Positions 1 through 6,521 of a DNA stretch of 6,878 nt are shown here, piece after piece (position 1 is the first letter of the stretch; each line of letters begins with the position of its first letter). Position numbers and translations under genes: made by a program. Origin of the DNA: Parabacteroides sp. GTDB lineage: Bacteria > Bacteroidota > Bacteroidia > Bacteroidales > Tannerellaceae. The stretch covers positions 1-6,878 of the forward strand of contig JAHHQS010000183.1 of assembly GCA_020026285.1 (NCBI GenBank), read 5' to 3'. The notes beneath the pieces are model-generated. The model did no database searches and was not told where the DNA came from. It was given only the letters and a program-made list of their open reading frames with translations.

Positions 1-2
1 AT

Positions 3-50
3 GAAAACGATATAACAGAAATGGCTTTACGCATAAAATCTATTTTATGA
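3..50 (+). CDS. C-terminal end of an upstream gene (partial)
   Basis: The frame starting at base 3 is open from the window edge and ends at TGA 48-50, reading ...ENDITEMALRIKSIL. Its stop overlaps the next start codon as ATGA (ATG 47-49, TGA 48-50), a junction typical of translationally coupled genes in one operon. The other two + frames hit stops at 2-4 and 13-15. A gene end in frame 1 at base 15 cannot be excluded, but the ATGA overlap favours this frame. The tail is too short to identify a family. From context it is probably another glycan biosynthesis gene, such as a glycosyltransferase, but that is inference only. Confidence 0.55.
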   Translation, partial: ENDITEMALRIKSIL

Positions 51-1081
51 TTAAAATATATAATTTAAATGACGAAATAGAATGGAACAAGATTGTTTGC
101 TCTTTTTCTAATTATGATGTTTATTATCTCTGTGGATATTTAAAAGCTTTCAATATTCACGGAGATGGTAAACCTCTGTTAATGTTCTATGAGAATAATG
201 GATTAAAAGCAATTTATGCTTATATGAAGCGTAAAATTAAAAATAACCTGTTTGATAGTATTACTCCATACGGCTATGGAGGTATCCTTTTTGAAGGAGA
301 CTCGTCCATTGATAACTTAAAAACTTTTCATGAAGAGTTTACAAAAGAAATGTTATCTCAAAATATTGTTGATAATTTTGTCCGATATCATCCTGTTCTC
401 TGTAATTCAGAAATTATGAAAGAAATTTCAAATGTTATTGATTTAGGTAAAACAATTGCATTAGATATATCCTCTCCTGAAACAATATGGAATAATATTA
501 CCAGTAAGAACCGTAATATGATCCGAAAAGCTGAAAAGAACGGAATAGAAATAAAACATAGTAAAGACATTACTCTTTTCAAAGATTTCAAACGGATCTA
601 TAACTCAACCATGGATAAAGATCATGCTGATACCTATTATTACTTTGGAGATGATTTTTATAAATCTATACATAATGATCTATTTGATAATTACGAAATG
701 TTCTATGCCATATATGAAGGACAAATTATTGCAATGTCTATCATAATTTTTGCAAACAAACAGATGCATTATCATTTATCAGGGTCCTTAATAGAATTCA
801 GAAATTTAGCTCCTACTAATTTACTATTATATAAAGCAGCTTTATGGGGTTGCGAACAAGGTTTTAAAACATTTCACCTTGGAGGCGGTGTTGGTTCAGG
901 AGTAGATAATTTGTATAAATTTAAAGCAGCTTTCAATCGTAATTCTGATTATCAATTTTCTATTGGAAAAGAAATATTTAATAAGGCCCAATATGATGAA
1001 CTTGTAAAGGAAAGAGAATTATCTGATCCCTCCTTCAACAAGGAATCATCCTTTTTCCCTCTATATAGAAGTCAAATATAG
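47..1081 (+). CDS. FemAB-like / GNAT-fold transferase of a polysaccharide locus
   Basis: This is a 344-residue soluble protein with no signal peptide or membrane segment. It resembles the FemAB-like GNAT superfamily (Acetyltransf_6 type, often annotated as peptidoglycan bridge-forming or lipid II glycyltransferase-like). Visible marks are an ITPYGYGG loop near residues 72-79 in the first GNAT-like half. A basic helix, SKNRNMIRKAEKNGI, lies at 153-167, and a second half ends with HLSGS (243-247), RNLAPTNLLLYKAA (252-265) and LGGGVGSGVDNLYKFKAAFN (278-297). Classical FemABX enzymes move amino acids from aminoacyl-tRNA to lipid II. Relatives inside capsule loci are thought to acylate or aminoacylate sugar amines, so modification of an aminosugar in the repeat unit is a plausible but unproven role. 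The start overlaps the preceding stop, so translation is probably coupled; no Shine-Dalgarno is visible. The gene is clearly more AT-rich than the next two genes, which suggests it belongs to the variable, transferred part of the locus. Confidence 0.8.
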   Translation: MIKIYNLNDEIEWNKIVCSFSNYDVYYLCGYLKAFNIHGDGKPLLMFYENNGLKAIYAYMKRKIKNNLFDSITPYGYGGILFEGDSSIDNLKTFHEEFTKEMLSQNIVDNFVRYHPVLCNSEIMKEISNVIDLGKTIALDISSPETIWNNITSKNRNMIRKAEKNGIEIKHSKDITLFKDFKRIYNSTMDKDHADTYYYFGDDFYKSIHNDLFDNYEMFYAIYEGQIIAMSIIIFANKQMHYHLSGSLIEFRNLAPTNLLLYKAALWGCEQGFKTFHLGGGVGSGVDNLYKFKAAFNRNSDYQFSIGKEIFNKAQYDELVKERELSDPSFNKESSFFPLYRSQI

Positions 1082-1100
1082 AAAACGAGGAAGTGTATTA

Positions 1101-1157
1101 ATGATTATCTATACCATTCTAGGCAAAAGAATGAAGTATGGGGATGAAGAGATATAA
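1101..1157 (+). other. 18-codon mini-ORF, possible gene remnant or leader
   Basis: ATG 1101 to TAA 1157 reads MIIYTILGKRMKYGDEEI. It is preceded at good spacing by GAGGA (1087-1091), one of the few Shine-Dalgarno-like sites in this window. It sits 19 bases after the transferase stop. It could be a small peptide, the decayed 5' end of a lost gene at a recombination boundary, or chance. I recognise no family, and there is no further coding continuation in the gap. Confidence 0.2.
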
Positions 1158-1218
1158 TCCATCTATTTAATGTAAAAAATACCTCCCACAAATTACTAAA
1201 AACAAAGGAGCTTTTTTG

Positions 1219-1260
1219 AAAAACGTTGCAATGCTTTTTCCGAAAGGATGCTACGTTTTT
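1219..1260 (+). terminator. Hairpin in the boundary gap; possible terminator or attenuator
   Basis: AAAAACGT (1219-1226) is fully complementary to ACGTTTTT (1253-1260). After one T/T mismatch, GCA (1228-1230) pairs with TGC (1249-1251), and an inner CTTT/AAAG pairing (1234-1237 with 1242-1245) can close the loop. The AT-rich outer arms put a T5 run at the 3' side (1256-1260), as in some bidirectional intrinsic terminators, but no separate U-tract follows. It could end transcripts of the AT-rich upstream genes or attenuate transcription into the aminotransferase gene, whose start is 48 bases further on. The hairpin is clear; the function is inferred. Confidence 0.35.
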
Positions 1261-1308
1261 CGTTAATCCACATAAATATATTAAAAAGCTTATAAATCAA
1301 ATAATACA

Positions 1309-2550
1309 ATGAACAAGAGAATTTATTTATGCCTGGCTCACATGAGCGGTAATGAAATGAAATATATTCAGGAGGCATTCGATACCAACTGGGTTGTTCC
1401 ATTAGGTCCGAATGTCAATGCATTCGAAGAAGATTTGAAACAGTTTGCCGATCCTGACAAGGAAGTGGTGGCTTTGTCTGCCGGTACTGCTGCAGTTCAC
1501 CTGGCTTTACTGGCCTGTGGCGTTGGTCCGGGCGATGAAGTACTGGTGCAGAGCTTTACTTTCTGTGCTTCCTCCCACCCTGTCACTTATCTGGGTGCTA
1601 CTCCGGTGTTTGTCGATTCTGAAAAGGATACCTGGAATATGGATCCGGAACTGCTGGAGAAAGCCATTGTTGACCGTATGGAAAAGACGGGCAGGAAACC
1701 GAAGGCGATTGTTCCGGTTTATCTATATGGTATGCCGGCCAAACTGGATGAGATCATGGCTGTTGCCAATAAATATGATATTCCGGTGATTGAAGATGCT
1801 GCCGAAGGTCTGGGCAGCCGTTACAATGGCAAGGTGTGTGGTACTTTCGGTCGTTTCGGTGTGCTTTCTTTCAATGGGAACAAGATGATCACCACTTCGG
1901 GCGGCGGCGCTTTGATCTGTGAGGATGCGGAAGCCAAAAAGAAGATCATGTTCTATGCAACCCAGGCTCGTGAGGCTTATCCTTATTATCAGCATGAAGA
2001 AATAGGTTATAATTACCGTATGAGCAATATCTGTGCGGGTATCGGCCGTGGACAGATGACGGTTCTGGCAGATCATATTGCACATCATCAGCATATCTGT
2101 CAGCTATATAAAGAATTGCTGGCTGATGTGAAAGGTATCACCTTGCATGTGAATCCTACAGAGAAACAGGACAGCAACTATTGGCTGAATACCATCGTGC
2201 TGGATGCGGATCTGAAGGTGAAGGGTGAAGAGCATGCTTATGAAACTGCCATCCAGGGTGCTGTGGGCGGTGCTGCCGGTGTCACTCACGAGGCAAGGTC
2301 TCTGCATACCGATTGCGAACCGAACCGGAATGTCGAAGCCATGCGTATGGCGCTTGATGCTGCGGGTATCGAATCCCGTCCGTTATGGAAACCGATGCAC
2401 CTACAGCCTGTCTATAAGAACAATCCGGCTTATGTGAATGGTGTGAGCGAGGCCCTTTTCAAAACAGGTCTGTGTCTGCCTTCCGGTCCATGCGTAACGG
2501 ATGAGGATGTCCGATTCATCGTCGATGAAATCAAGAAGAATATTCTCTAA
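1309..2550 (+). CDS. DegT/DnrJ/EryC1/StrS-family PLP-dependent sugar aminotransferase (WcfR-like)
   Basis: This 413-residue fold-type I aminotransferase aminates a UDP-4-keto-6-deoxy sugar, normally with glutamate as donor, in the cytoplasm. Key sites are the phosphate-binding SAGTAA (57-62), QSFTF (81-85) near the cofactor ring, EDAAE (162-166) whose Asp163 should bind the PLP pyridine nitrogen, and SFNGNK (187-192) with Lys192 as the Schiff-base lysine. GYNYRMSN (233-240) and SRPLWKPMH (356-364) complete the active site. From memory the N-terminus (MNKRIYLCLAHMSGNE) closely resembles B. fragilis WcfR, which makes UDP-AATGal for polysaccharide A; no alignment was run. About 35 residues around 303-340 look like an insertion compared with shorter family members. 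The dehydratase that would supply its substrate lies 76 bp downstream. Base composition is far richer in GC than the preceding gene. The sugar stereochemistry cannot be read from sequence, and PglE-type chemistry is the main alternative. Confidence 0.93.
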   Translation: MNKRIYLCLAHMSGNEMKYIQEAFDTNWVVPLGPNVNAFEEDLKQFADPDKEVVALSAGTAAVHLALLACGVGPGDEVLVQSFTFCASSHPVTYLGATPVFVDSEKDTWNMDPELLEKAIVDRMEKTGRKPKAIVPVYLYGMPAKLDEIMAVANKYDIPVIEDAAEGLGSRYNGKVCGTFGRFGVLSFNGNKMITTSGGGALICEDAEAKKKIMFYATQAREAYPYYQHEEIGYNYRMSNICAGIGRGQMTVLADHIAHHQHICQLYKELLADVKGITLHVNPTEKQDSNYWLNTIVLDADLKVKGEEHAYETAIQGAVGGAAGVTHEARSLHTDCEPNRNVEAMRMALDAAGIESRPLWKPMHLQPVYKNNPAYVNGVSEALFKTGLCLPSGPCVTDEDVRFIVDEIKKNIL

Positions 2551-2626
2551 GAAATCCTTTCTATCCGGATTTTCAAACAATAGAGACATTCATACGAAAA
2601 AACCTTTTCTAAAAAACAAAACCCTT

Positions 2627-4534
2627 ATGAATTTTATCAAAAAACTGTTTTACTGGTATTTCTCCAAACGAGCGATGCCATACTGGGGAATTGTCTTTAT
2701 CGACAGTTTCATCATTGCCATTTCCAGTCTCTTCATCTATGCTTTCGACTTCAATCTGAACAAGACTTCCGATATGAGTGAAGTGCTGTCCTTGTGGGTT
2801 CTGGCTTACATCGGCTGCTACTGGGTCGGGTTCAGACTGTTCCATACCTATTCGGGGATCATCCGCTATTCTACTTTCATCGACCTGCAACGGATTGCTT
2901 CCGCCAATACCGTGGGTTTTGTCCTGTCGGTAATCATTACCAGACTGGGCAGAAACTACTTCGACGAGGGTTTCCGATATGTGGATCTGTTTTTCAGCTT
3001 CCTGATGATTACCTTTCTGATGTGGACGGTCCGTCTGGTTGTCAAGCATATCTTCGATCTGAGTACACTGACGCTGAAGACGAAGGGGGTATTTATCTTC
3101 GGTACCCGTCAGGGTGGTGTGAGTCTGGCCAAGAGTATTCTGAACAATAATAAGTCTCGCTACAGACTGAAGGGTTTTGTTTCGGAAGACCAGAAGTATA
3201 TCGGTCATCATCTGCTGGGTGTCAGTGTCTTCGCCAACGACGAAAAGCTGCTGAATGAAATGCTGACAAGGCATGTTCAAGTGCTGCTGATCTCTCCGCT
3301 GCAGACGGATAATATCCGAAAAGATCATGCCCTCGTAGATCGTCTGATTGCGAATGATATCAAAATCATGATCCTGCCTCATACGGTGGAATGGGACGGC
3401 AAGTCGGATCTGAACTATCATGCCTTCAAGGATGTGGAGGTTGAGGATCTGCTGCCTCGTGACAAGATTGAAATCGATATGGAAAAGGTGGGCGAACTGC
3501 TGACGGGCAAGAAGATTCTGATTACCGGTGCGGCCGGCAGTATCGGAAGCGAGATGGTGAAGCAGATCTCGATCTATAATCCGGAGCAGCTGATTCTGAT
3601 TGATCAGGCGGAAACGCCGCTGCATGATATCCGTCTGTACATGAAGATATATTATCCACAGCTGAATACTCATACCATTGTGGCAAATATCTGTAACCAG
3701 AGTCGTATGGAAAAGATTTTCAGCGAATATCGTCCGGATTATGTCTTCCATGCCGCAGCCTACAAGCATGTGCCGATGATGGAGGATAATCCGAGCGAGA
3801 GTGTGCAGAATAATGTGTTCGGTACACGGGTGATTGCGGATCTGGCGGTGAAGTATGATACGAAGAAGTTCGTGATGGTTTCGACCGACAAGGCGGTGAA
3901 TCCGACCAATGTGATGGGATGCAGTAAACGTATCTGTGAAATTTATGTGCAGAGTCTGAACAAGGCGATCAAGGAGGGAAAGGTCAAGGGTGTCACCCGT
4001 TTCGTGACGACTCGTTTCGGAAATGTGCTCGGTTCGAACGGTTCTGTCATTCCTCTGTTCCGCAAACAGCTGAAAGCTGGCGGCCCTCTGACGGTTACTC
4101 ATCCGGATATTATCCGTTACTTCATGCTGATTCCGGAAGCCTGCAAGCTGGTGCTTCAGGCTGGTACGATGGGTCAGGGTGGAGAAATCTATATCTTCGA
4201 CATGGGTGAACCGGTAAGGATTGCTGATCTGGCGAAACGTATGATCCAGCTGAGTGGTCTGCAGAACATAGAAATCAAATATACTGGTTTACGTGATGGT
4301 GAAAAGTTATACGAGGAATTGTTGAACGACAAGGAAACGACAAAACCTTCATCTCATCCGAAGATCAAGATAGCCAAGGTCCGTGAATATGAATACGAGG
4401 AGGCCAAAAGGAATGAGGATCGTCTATACCAGGCCAGCTTCGCTTACGATGATATGGAAACGGTACGCATCATGAAAGAGATCGTTCCGGAGTTCAAGAG
4501 TCAGCATTCCAAATACGAAGTATTGGATAAGTAA
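2627..4534 (+). CDS. Membrane-anchored UDP-GlcNAc-type 4,6-dehydratase (FlaA1/WbpM/PglF/CapD family)
   Basis: From ATG 2627 the protein has 635 residues, normal for long-form FlaA1/PglF enzymes. The open frame extends back to ATG 2501 inside the aminotransferase gene, but those 42 residues are polar, low in complexity and precede the typical MNFIKKLFYWYFSKRAMPYW start. Four membrane segments lie near 20-41, 51-71, 92-105 and 118-136. A CoA-binding-like Rossmann domain follows (GVFIFGTRQGG, 154-164), then the catalytic SDR domain with TGAAGSIGSE (300-309). Thr420, Asp421 and Lys422 in STDKAVNPTNVMGCSK, with Met430 where classical SDRs have Tyr, give the pattern known from WbpM and PglF. The enzyme should convert UDP-GlcNAc to UDP-4-keto-6-deoxy-GlcNAc and feed the adjacent aminotransferase. 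B. fragilis UngD2 is a likely counterpart. It ends the + strand operon and is followed by an intrinsic terminator. Confidence 0.93.
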   Translation: MNFIKKLFYWYFSKRAMPYWGIVFIDSFIIAISSLFIYAFDFNLNKTSDMSEVLSLWVLAYIGCYWVGFRLFHTYSGIIRYSTFIDLQRIASANTVGFVLSVIITRLGRNYFDEGFRYVDLFFSFLMITFLMWTVRLVVKHIFDLSTLTLKTKGVFIFGTRQGGVSLAKSILNNNKSRYRLKGFVSEDQKYIGHHLLGVSVFANDEKLLNEMLTRHVQVLLISPLQTDNIRKDHALVDRLIANDIKIMILPHTVEWDGKSDLNYHAFKDVEVEDLLPRDKIEIDMEKVGELLTGKKILITGAAGSIGSEMVKQISIYNPEQLILIDQAETPLHDIRLYMKIYYPQLNTHTIVANICNQSRMEKIFSEYRPDYVFHAAAYKHVPMMEDNPSESVQNNVFGTRVIADLAVKYDTKKFVMVSTDKAVNPTNVMGCSKRICEIYVQSLNKAIKEGKVKGVTRFVTTRFGNVLGSNGSVIPLFRKQLKAGGPLTVTHPDIIRYFMLIPEACKLVLQAGTMGQGGEIYIFDMGEPVRIADLAKRMIQLSGLQNIEIKYTGLRDGEKLYEELLNDKETTKPSSHPKIKIAKVREYEYEEAKRNEDRLYQASFAYDDMETVRIMKEIVPEFKSQHSKYEVLDK

Positions 4535-4541
4535 CTTATCC
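4525..4541. repeat. 17-bp perfect palindrome across the dehydratase stop codon
   Basis: GGATAAGT (4525-4532) and ACTTATCC (4534-4541) are exact reverse complements around a single central A, and the TAA stop (4532-4534) lies in the middle. As RNA it could form a 6-bp stem (GGATAA/TTATCC) with a 5-base loop. It is too short and lacks a T-tract, so it is not a terminator. It may stabilise the mRNA 3' end or bind a protein; no function is established. Confidence 0.4.
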
Positions 4542-4600
4542 GCATGACTCCTCCCCAACTCCGTTCTGTACTCACTTGTTCCAGAAGTTTTCTATCTGAC

Positions 4601-4680
4601 TATTGAATTAACATAGAAATAGAAACTGTATATTATTGAATGGCATATGTATCTTTTTACATGTGTCATTCTTTTTTTTA
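4601..4680 (+). repeat. Direct repeat copy 1 (terminator module)
   Basis: This 80-bp segment, starting TATTGAATTAACATAG, recurs at 6522-6595. Aligned by eye, the copies differ by one 6-bp indel (an extra AAATAG-type unit here), two substitutions (T/A at 4627, T/C at 4646) and the length of the terminal T-run. The repeat includes an intrinsic terminator plus about 37 bp of AT-rich sequence 5' of it, so more than the hairpin is conserved. The flanks on either side show no obvious similarity. Confidence 0.85.
4638..4679 (+). terminator. Rho-independent terminator after the dehydratase gene
   Basis: The 13-bp stem is 4638-4650 paired with 4659-4671 (GAATGGCATATGT with ACATGTGTCATTC), including two G-T wobble pairs. 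It has an 8-base loop (ATCTTTTT) and is followed by eight Ts (4672-4679). It lies about 100 bp after the dehydratase stop and points the right way to end the + strand operon. On the minus strand the stem is followed by CAATAATATA rather than a T-run, so it is not expected to terminate the convergent wzi-like transcript well. Confidence 0.85.
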
Positions 4681-4737
4681 GCTTTCAGCTTCTTTGTAAA
4701 CGATCAAGGTTAATCAGATTGACTCTAAGTCTGCAAC

Positions 4738-4767
4738 GTACAAGCTGTATAGAACAAACCTTTGTAC
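4738..4767. repeat. Small inverted repeat after the wzi-like gene
   Basis: GTACAA (4738-4743) and TTGTAC (4762-4767) are exact reverse complements around 18 bases, located 26 bases beyond the wzi-like stop on its 3' side. There is no T-run after it on the minus strand, so it is at best a weak candidate for 3'-end formation. I see no convincing terminator for the wzi-like gene in 4681-4792. Confidence 0.2.
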
Positions 4768-4792
4768 CAACAAACAAAAGAAAAGTTATAGG

Positions 4793-6286
4793 CTACTGAT
4801 ACTTTTTGAGCAAACCATTCTTACGTACAGACAAACCAAAACCTGCTGATCTTCTTCCCAGGATATTACCCGTATCTGCACCAACAGAACAGCTAAACTC
4901 CCATCCTTTCAATCCGGGATGCTGATATTGTACTTCTGCATATAGAGATACACCGTCCTTCTTCTTCAAGAAAGGTCGATAATGTTCCCCCCAGGAATTC
5001 ATCACTGTCATCTTGATTCTATAATCAACCTGAGAAGAAAGACTACCCTGAAATCCCAGATGCCAGTCTCGAATACGATTTTGTTGAAACCTAGTTAATC
5101 CATTCTCATTATATTCCGGTGAAATAATCAAAGGGTTACCGATACCTCTAGCAAAATAAGAGTTCCCGGTAGTATATTCTCCATTATTATAATAACCGTC
5201 ACTACCCCCACCTCTTCCCGGATGTTTATCATGATCGAAATCTGTAAAATGGAAAGGACCACTCTGATTACGGGTATTCACATATTCAAATACCAAATGT
5301 TGCAGCCAAGGAAAGGCTGGCAGACTGATTTCCATTCCCCACAAACCATCCGTTTCATTATTAAAACGTAATCCGGATTTGTCGGCTGCTATATGCTGAT
5401 AGTAACCTCGAACATGAAGCTTTTCTGACTCATAGCACAAATCGAAATCATAACCGATATGATGGGCTCCCAATACATTGATCTGATCGGAAAGGGTAGC
5501 TCCTTCTCCACCACTTGAGCCAAAGAAAACACGAATAAAATCTTTCAGGGAATGGGGCTGCTCTCCTATCTTAGGATTAGTAGATGTTCCTCCCCAGCGG
5601 GCAATATGTTTCAATCCGACAGTTGCAGACAACGGGAATTGATTCCGACTGTCTTTCAAACGGAGATAAAAGGATTTATAATGCCATAGTGCGTCTTTTA
5701 CAAAATAAGTCTTGCTATAATTTTTCTCCAGGAAATCATTTTCGAACGATCGTCCAACATTAAAATTACCTTTTACCTGCAACCAGCCTTTAGTAAGCGG
5801 AACGACAGTAAAGTGTGGTATACTGAAATTCACTTCTGGGATAGGACGTGCATTATTGGAAAAAATCATATCGCCAGAGCTCAGATAGGGATTTAATAAG
5901 GAACGATAATCTTCCTTGCTTCCGATACGCAGTTCCAGACATTTATATCCAATCTCTGCATAAAGCTGATGAATATAGACATTCTTCTGGCGAGGAACAG
6001 CTGCAACCAGATCGAGTCCGGCTCCCCAGCGAAAACCTTTTCCGAAGTGCTGCTGATGAAAGACTCCGGCCTTCAGATATCCATTATTGGCATCCAAAGG
6101 CACAACACCATAACGATTACTGACCATCCAGAACGGAGTATAATCTCCTTTCGTCACCGAGCCAAAAGCTTCCACTCGATAGCTCAATGCATCATTCTTC
6201 ACTTCCTCCTGTCCGTTAACCATCACAGGAGTAAATAATCCCAGCAACAGTCCGAACAGACTTATTTTCTTTCCTCTTTTTTGCAT
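4793..6286 (-). CDS. Wzi-family outer-membrane capsule assembly protein
   Basis: The chosen start (ATG at 6286-6284) gives 497 residues. The N-terminus MQKRGKKISLFGLLLGLFTP is a typical signal peptide, with likely cleavage near VMVNG-QEE (about 25). The alternative ATG at 6310 adds MDCDYLCH before the basic region and lies upstream of a TATCTTTG promoter box, so it is less likely. The mature chain has alternating aromatic/polar beta-strand character throughout, as expected of a large outer-membrane barrel. Family marks include YTPFWMVSNRYG (49-60), MIFSNNARPIPE (140-151), GLKHIARWGG (224-233), GYYNNGEY (364-371), ARGIGNPL (379-386) and a C-terminal barrel ending FGLSVRKNGLLKKYQ. Length matches the roughly 480-500 residues of Wzi. 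E. coli Wzi is an outer-membrane lectin that helps retain capsule on the surface, and a similar role is inferred here. The gene is transcribed convergently to the biosynthetic operon, so it has its own promoter. Confidence 0.88.
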   Translation of the reverse strand: MQKRGKKISLFGLLLGLFTPVMVNGQEEVKNDALSYRVEAFGSVTKGDYTPFWMVSNRYGVVPLDANNGYLKAGVFHQQHFGKGFRWGAGLDLVAAVPRQKNVYIHQLYAEIGYKCLELRIGSKEDYRSLLNPYLSSGDMIFSNNARPIPEVNFSIPHFTVVPLTKGWLQVKGNFNVGRSFENDFLEKNYSKTYFVKDALWHYKSFYLRLKDSRNQFPLSATVGLKHIARWGGTSTNPKIGEQPHSLKDFIRVFFGSSGGEGATLSDQINVLGAHHIGYDFDLCYESEKLHVRGYYQHIAADKSGLRFNNETDGLWGMEISLPAFPWLQHLVFEYVNTRNQSGPFHFTDFDHDKHPGRGGGSDGYYNNGEYTTGNSYFARGIGNPLIISPEYNENGLTRFQQNRIRDWHLGFQGSLSSQVDYRIKMTVMNSWGEHYRPFLKKKDGVSLYAEVQYQHPGLKGWEFSCSVGADTGNILGRRSAGFGLSVRKNGLLKKYQ

Positions 6287-6290
6287 GTGA

Positions 6291-6298
6291 CAAAGATA
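6291..6298 (-). promoter_or_regulatory. Putative Bacteroidales -7 box for the wzi-like gene
   Basis: Read on the minus strand this is TATCTTTG, an exact match to the Bacteroidales -7 consensus TAnnTTTG. Only four bases separate it from ATG 6286, so the transcript would have almost no leader. I do not see a clear TTG at the expected -33 distance. The box supports ATG 6286 over ATG 6310 as the translation start. Confidence 0.45.
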
Positions 6299-6340
6299 AT
6301 CACAATCCATGTATTTTTATAATAATTCTTTCACAGAGAA

Positions 6341-6440
6341 TGTCATGACTTTAGCCGATACGGCTTCTCTCCCAGAAACAACAAGCTGGGACCATGACAG
6401 CCGGACTATTTCTTGTATTCTTCGGAATAAATTATTAGTC
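6341..6440 (+). ncRNA. Candidate structured RNA: three-way junction plus UUCG hairpin
   Basis: Three exact pairings nest as a three-way junction. P1 is TGTCATG 6341-6347 with CATGACA 6393-6399, P2 is AGCCG 6353-6357 with CGGCT 6361-6365, and P3 is TCCCAG 6370-6375 with CTGGGA 6386-6391. The linkers are 5, 4 and 1 bases. A second element follows: GACTA 6404-6408 with TAGTC 6436-6440 encloses TATTC 6416-6420 and GAATA 6425-6429, capped by a C(UUCG)G tetraloop on the + strand only. CGGCT 6361-6365 can also pair with AGCCG 6399-6403, giving a possible switch. The terminator of repeat copy 2 lies about 110 bases downstream in the same direction. No clear + strand promoter is visible, and I recognise no known riboswitch or RNA family. 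The pairings could instead be protein-binding dyads upstream of the wzi-like gene. Confidence 0.35.
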
Positions 6441-6521
6441 ATTTACAGATACAGAACCACATAATGTTATTCGGAATTATATAAACGTAATTTTTCTGTA
6501 CATAAGAATACTACATTAATA

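Noticed and set aside
1445..1789. 114-codon + strand ORF within the aminotransferase gene
   Set aside because: It is an alternate-frame shadow with a Trp/Arg/Leu-rich translation and no recognisable domain.
2501..2626. Upstream extension of the dehydratase frame into the aminotransferase gene
   Set aside because: It overlaps the 3' end of a clear gene in another frame and encodes polar sequence without family similarity. ATG 2627 gives the usual family start and length.
2609..4102. 497-codon open frame on the minus strand opposite the dehydratase
   Set aside because: It lies entirely inside the well-supported dehydratase gene. The His/Gln/Arg/Ile-rich translation has no domain and looks like antisense of GC-richer coding sequence.
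6341..6399. Integron attC site or TPP riboswitch
   Set aside because: The three-way junction invited both ideas, but I see no attC core-site motifs, no integrase and none of the conserved TPP-riboswitch sequence blocks.
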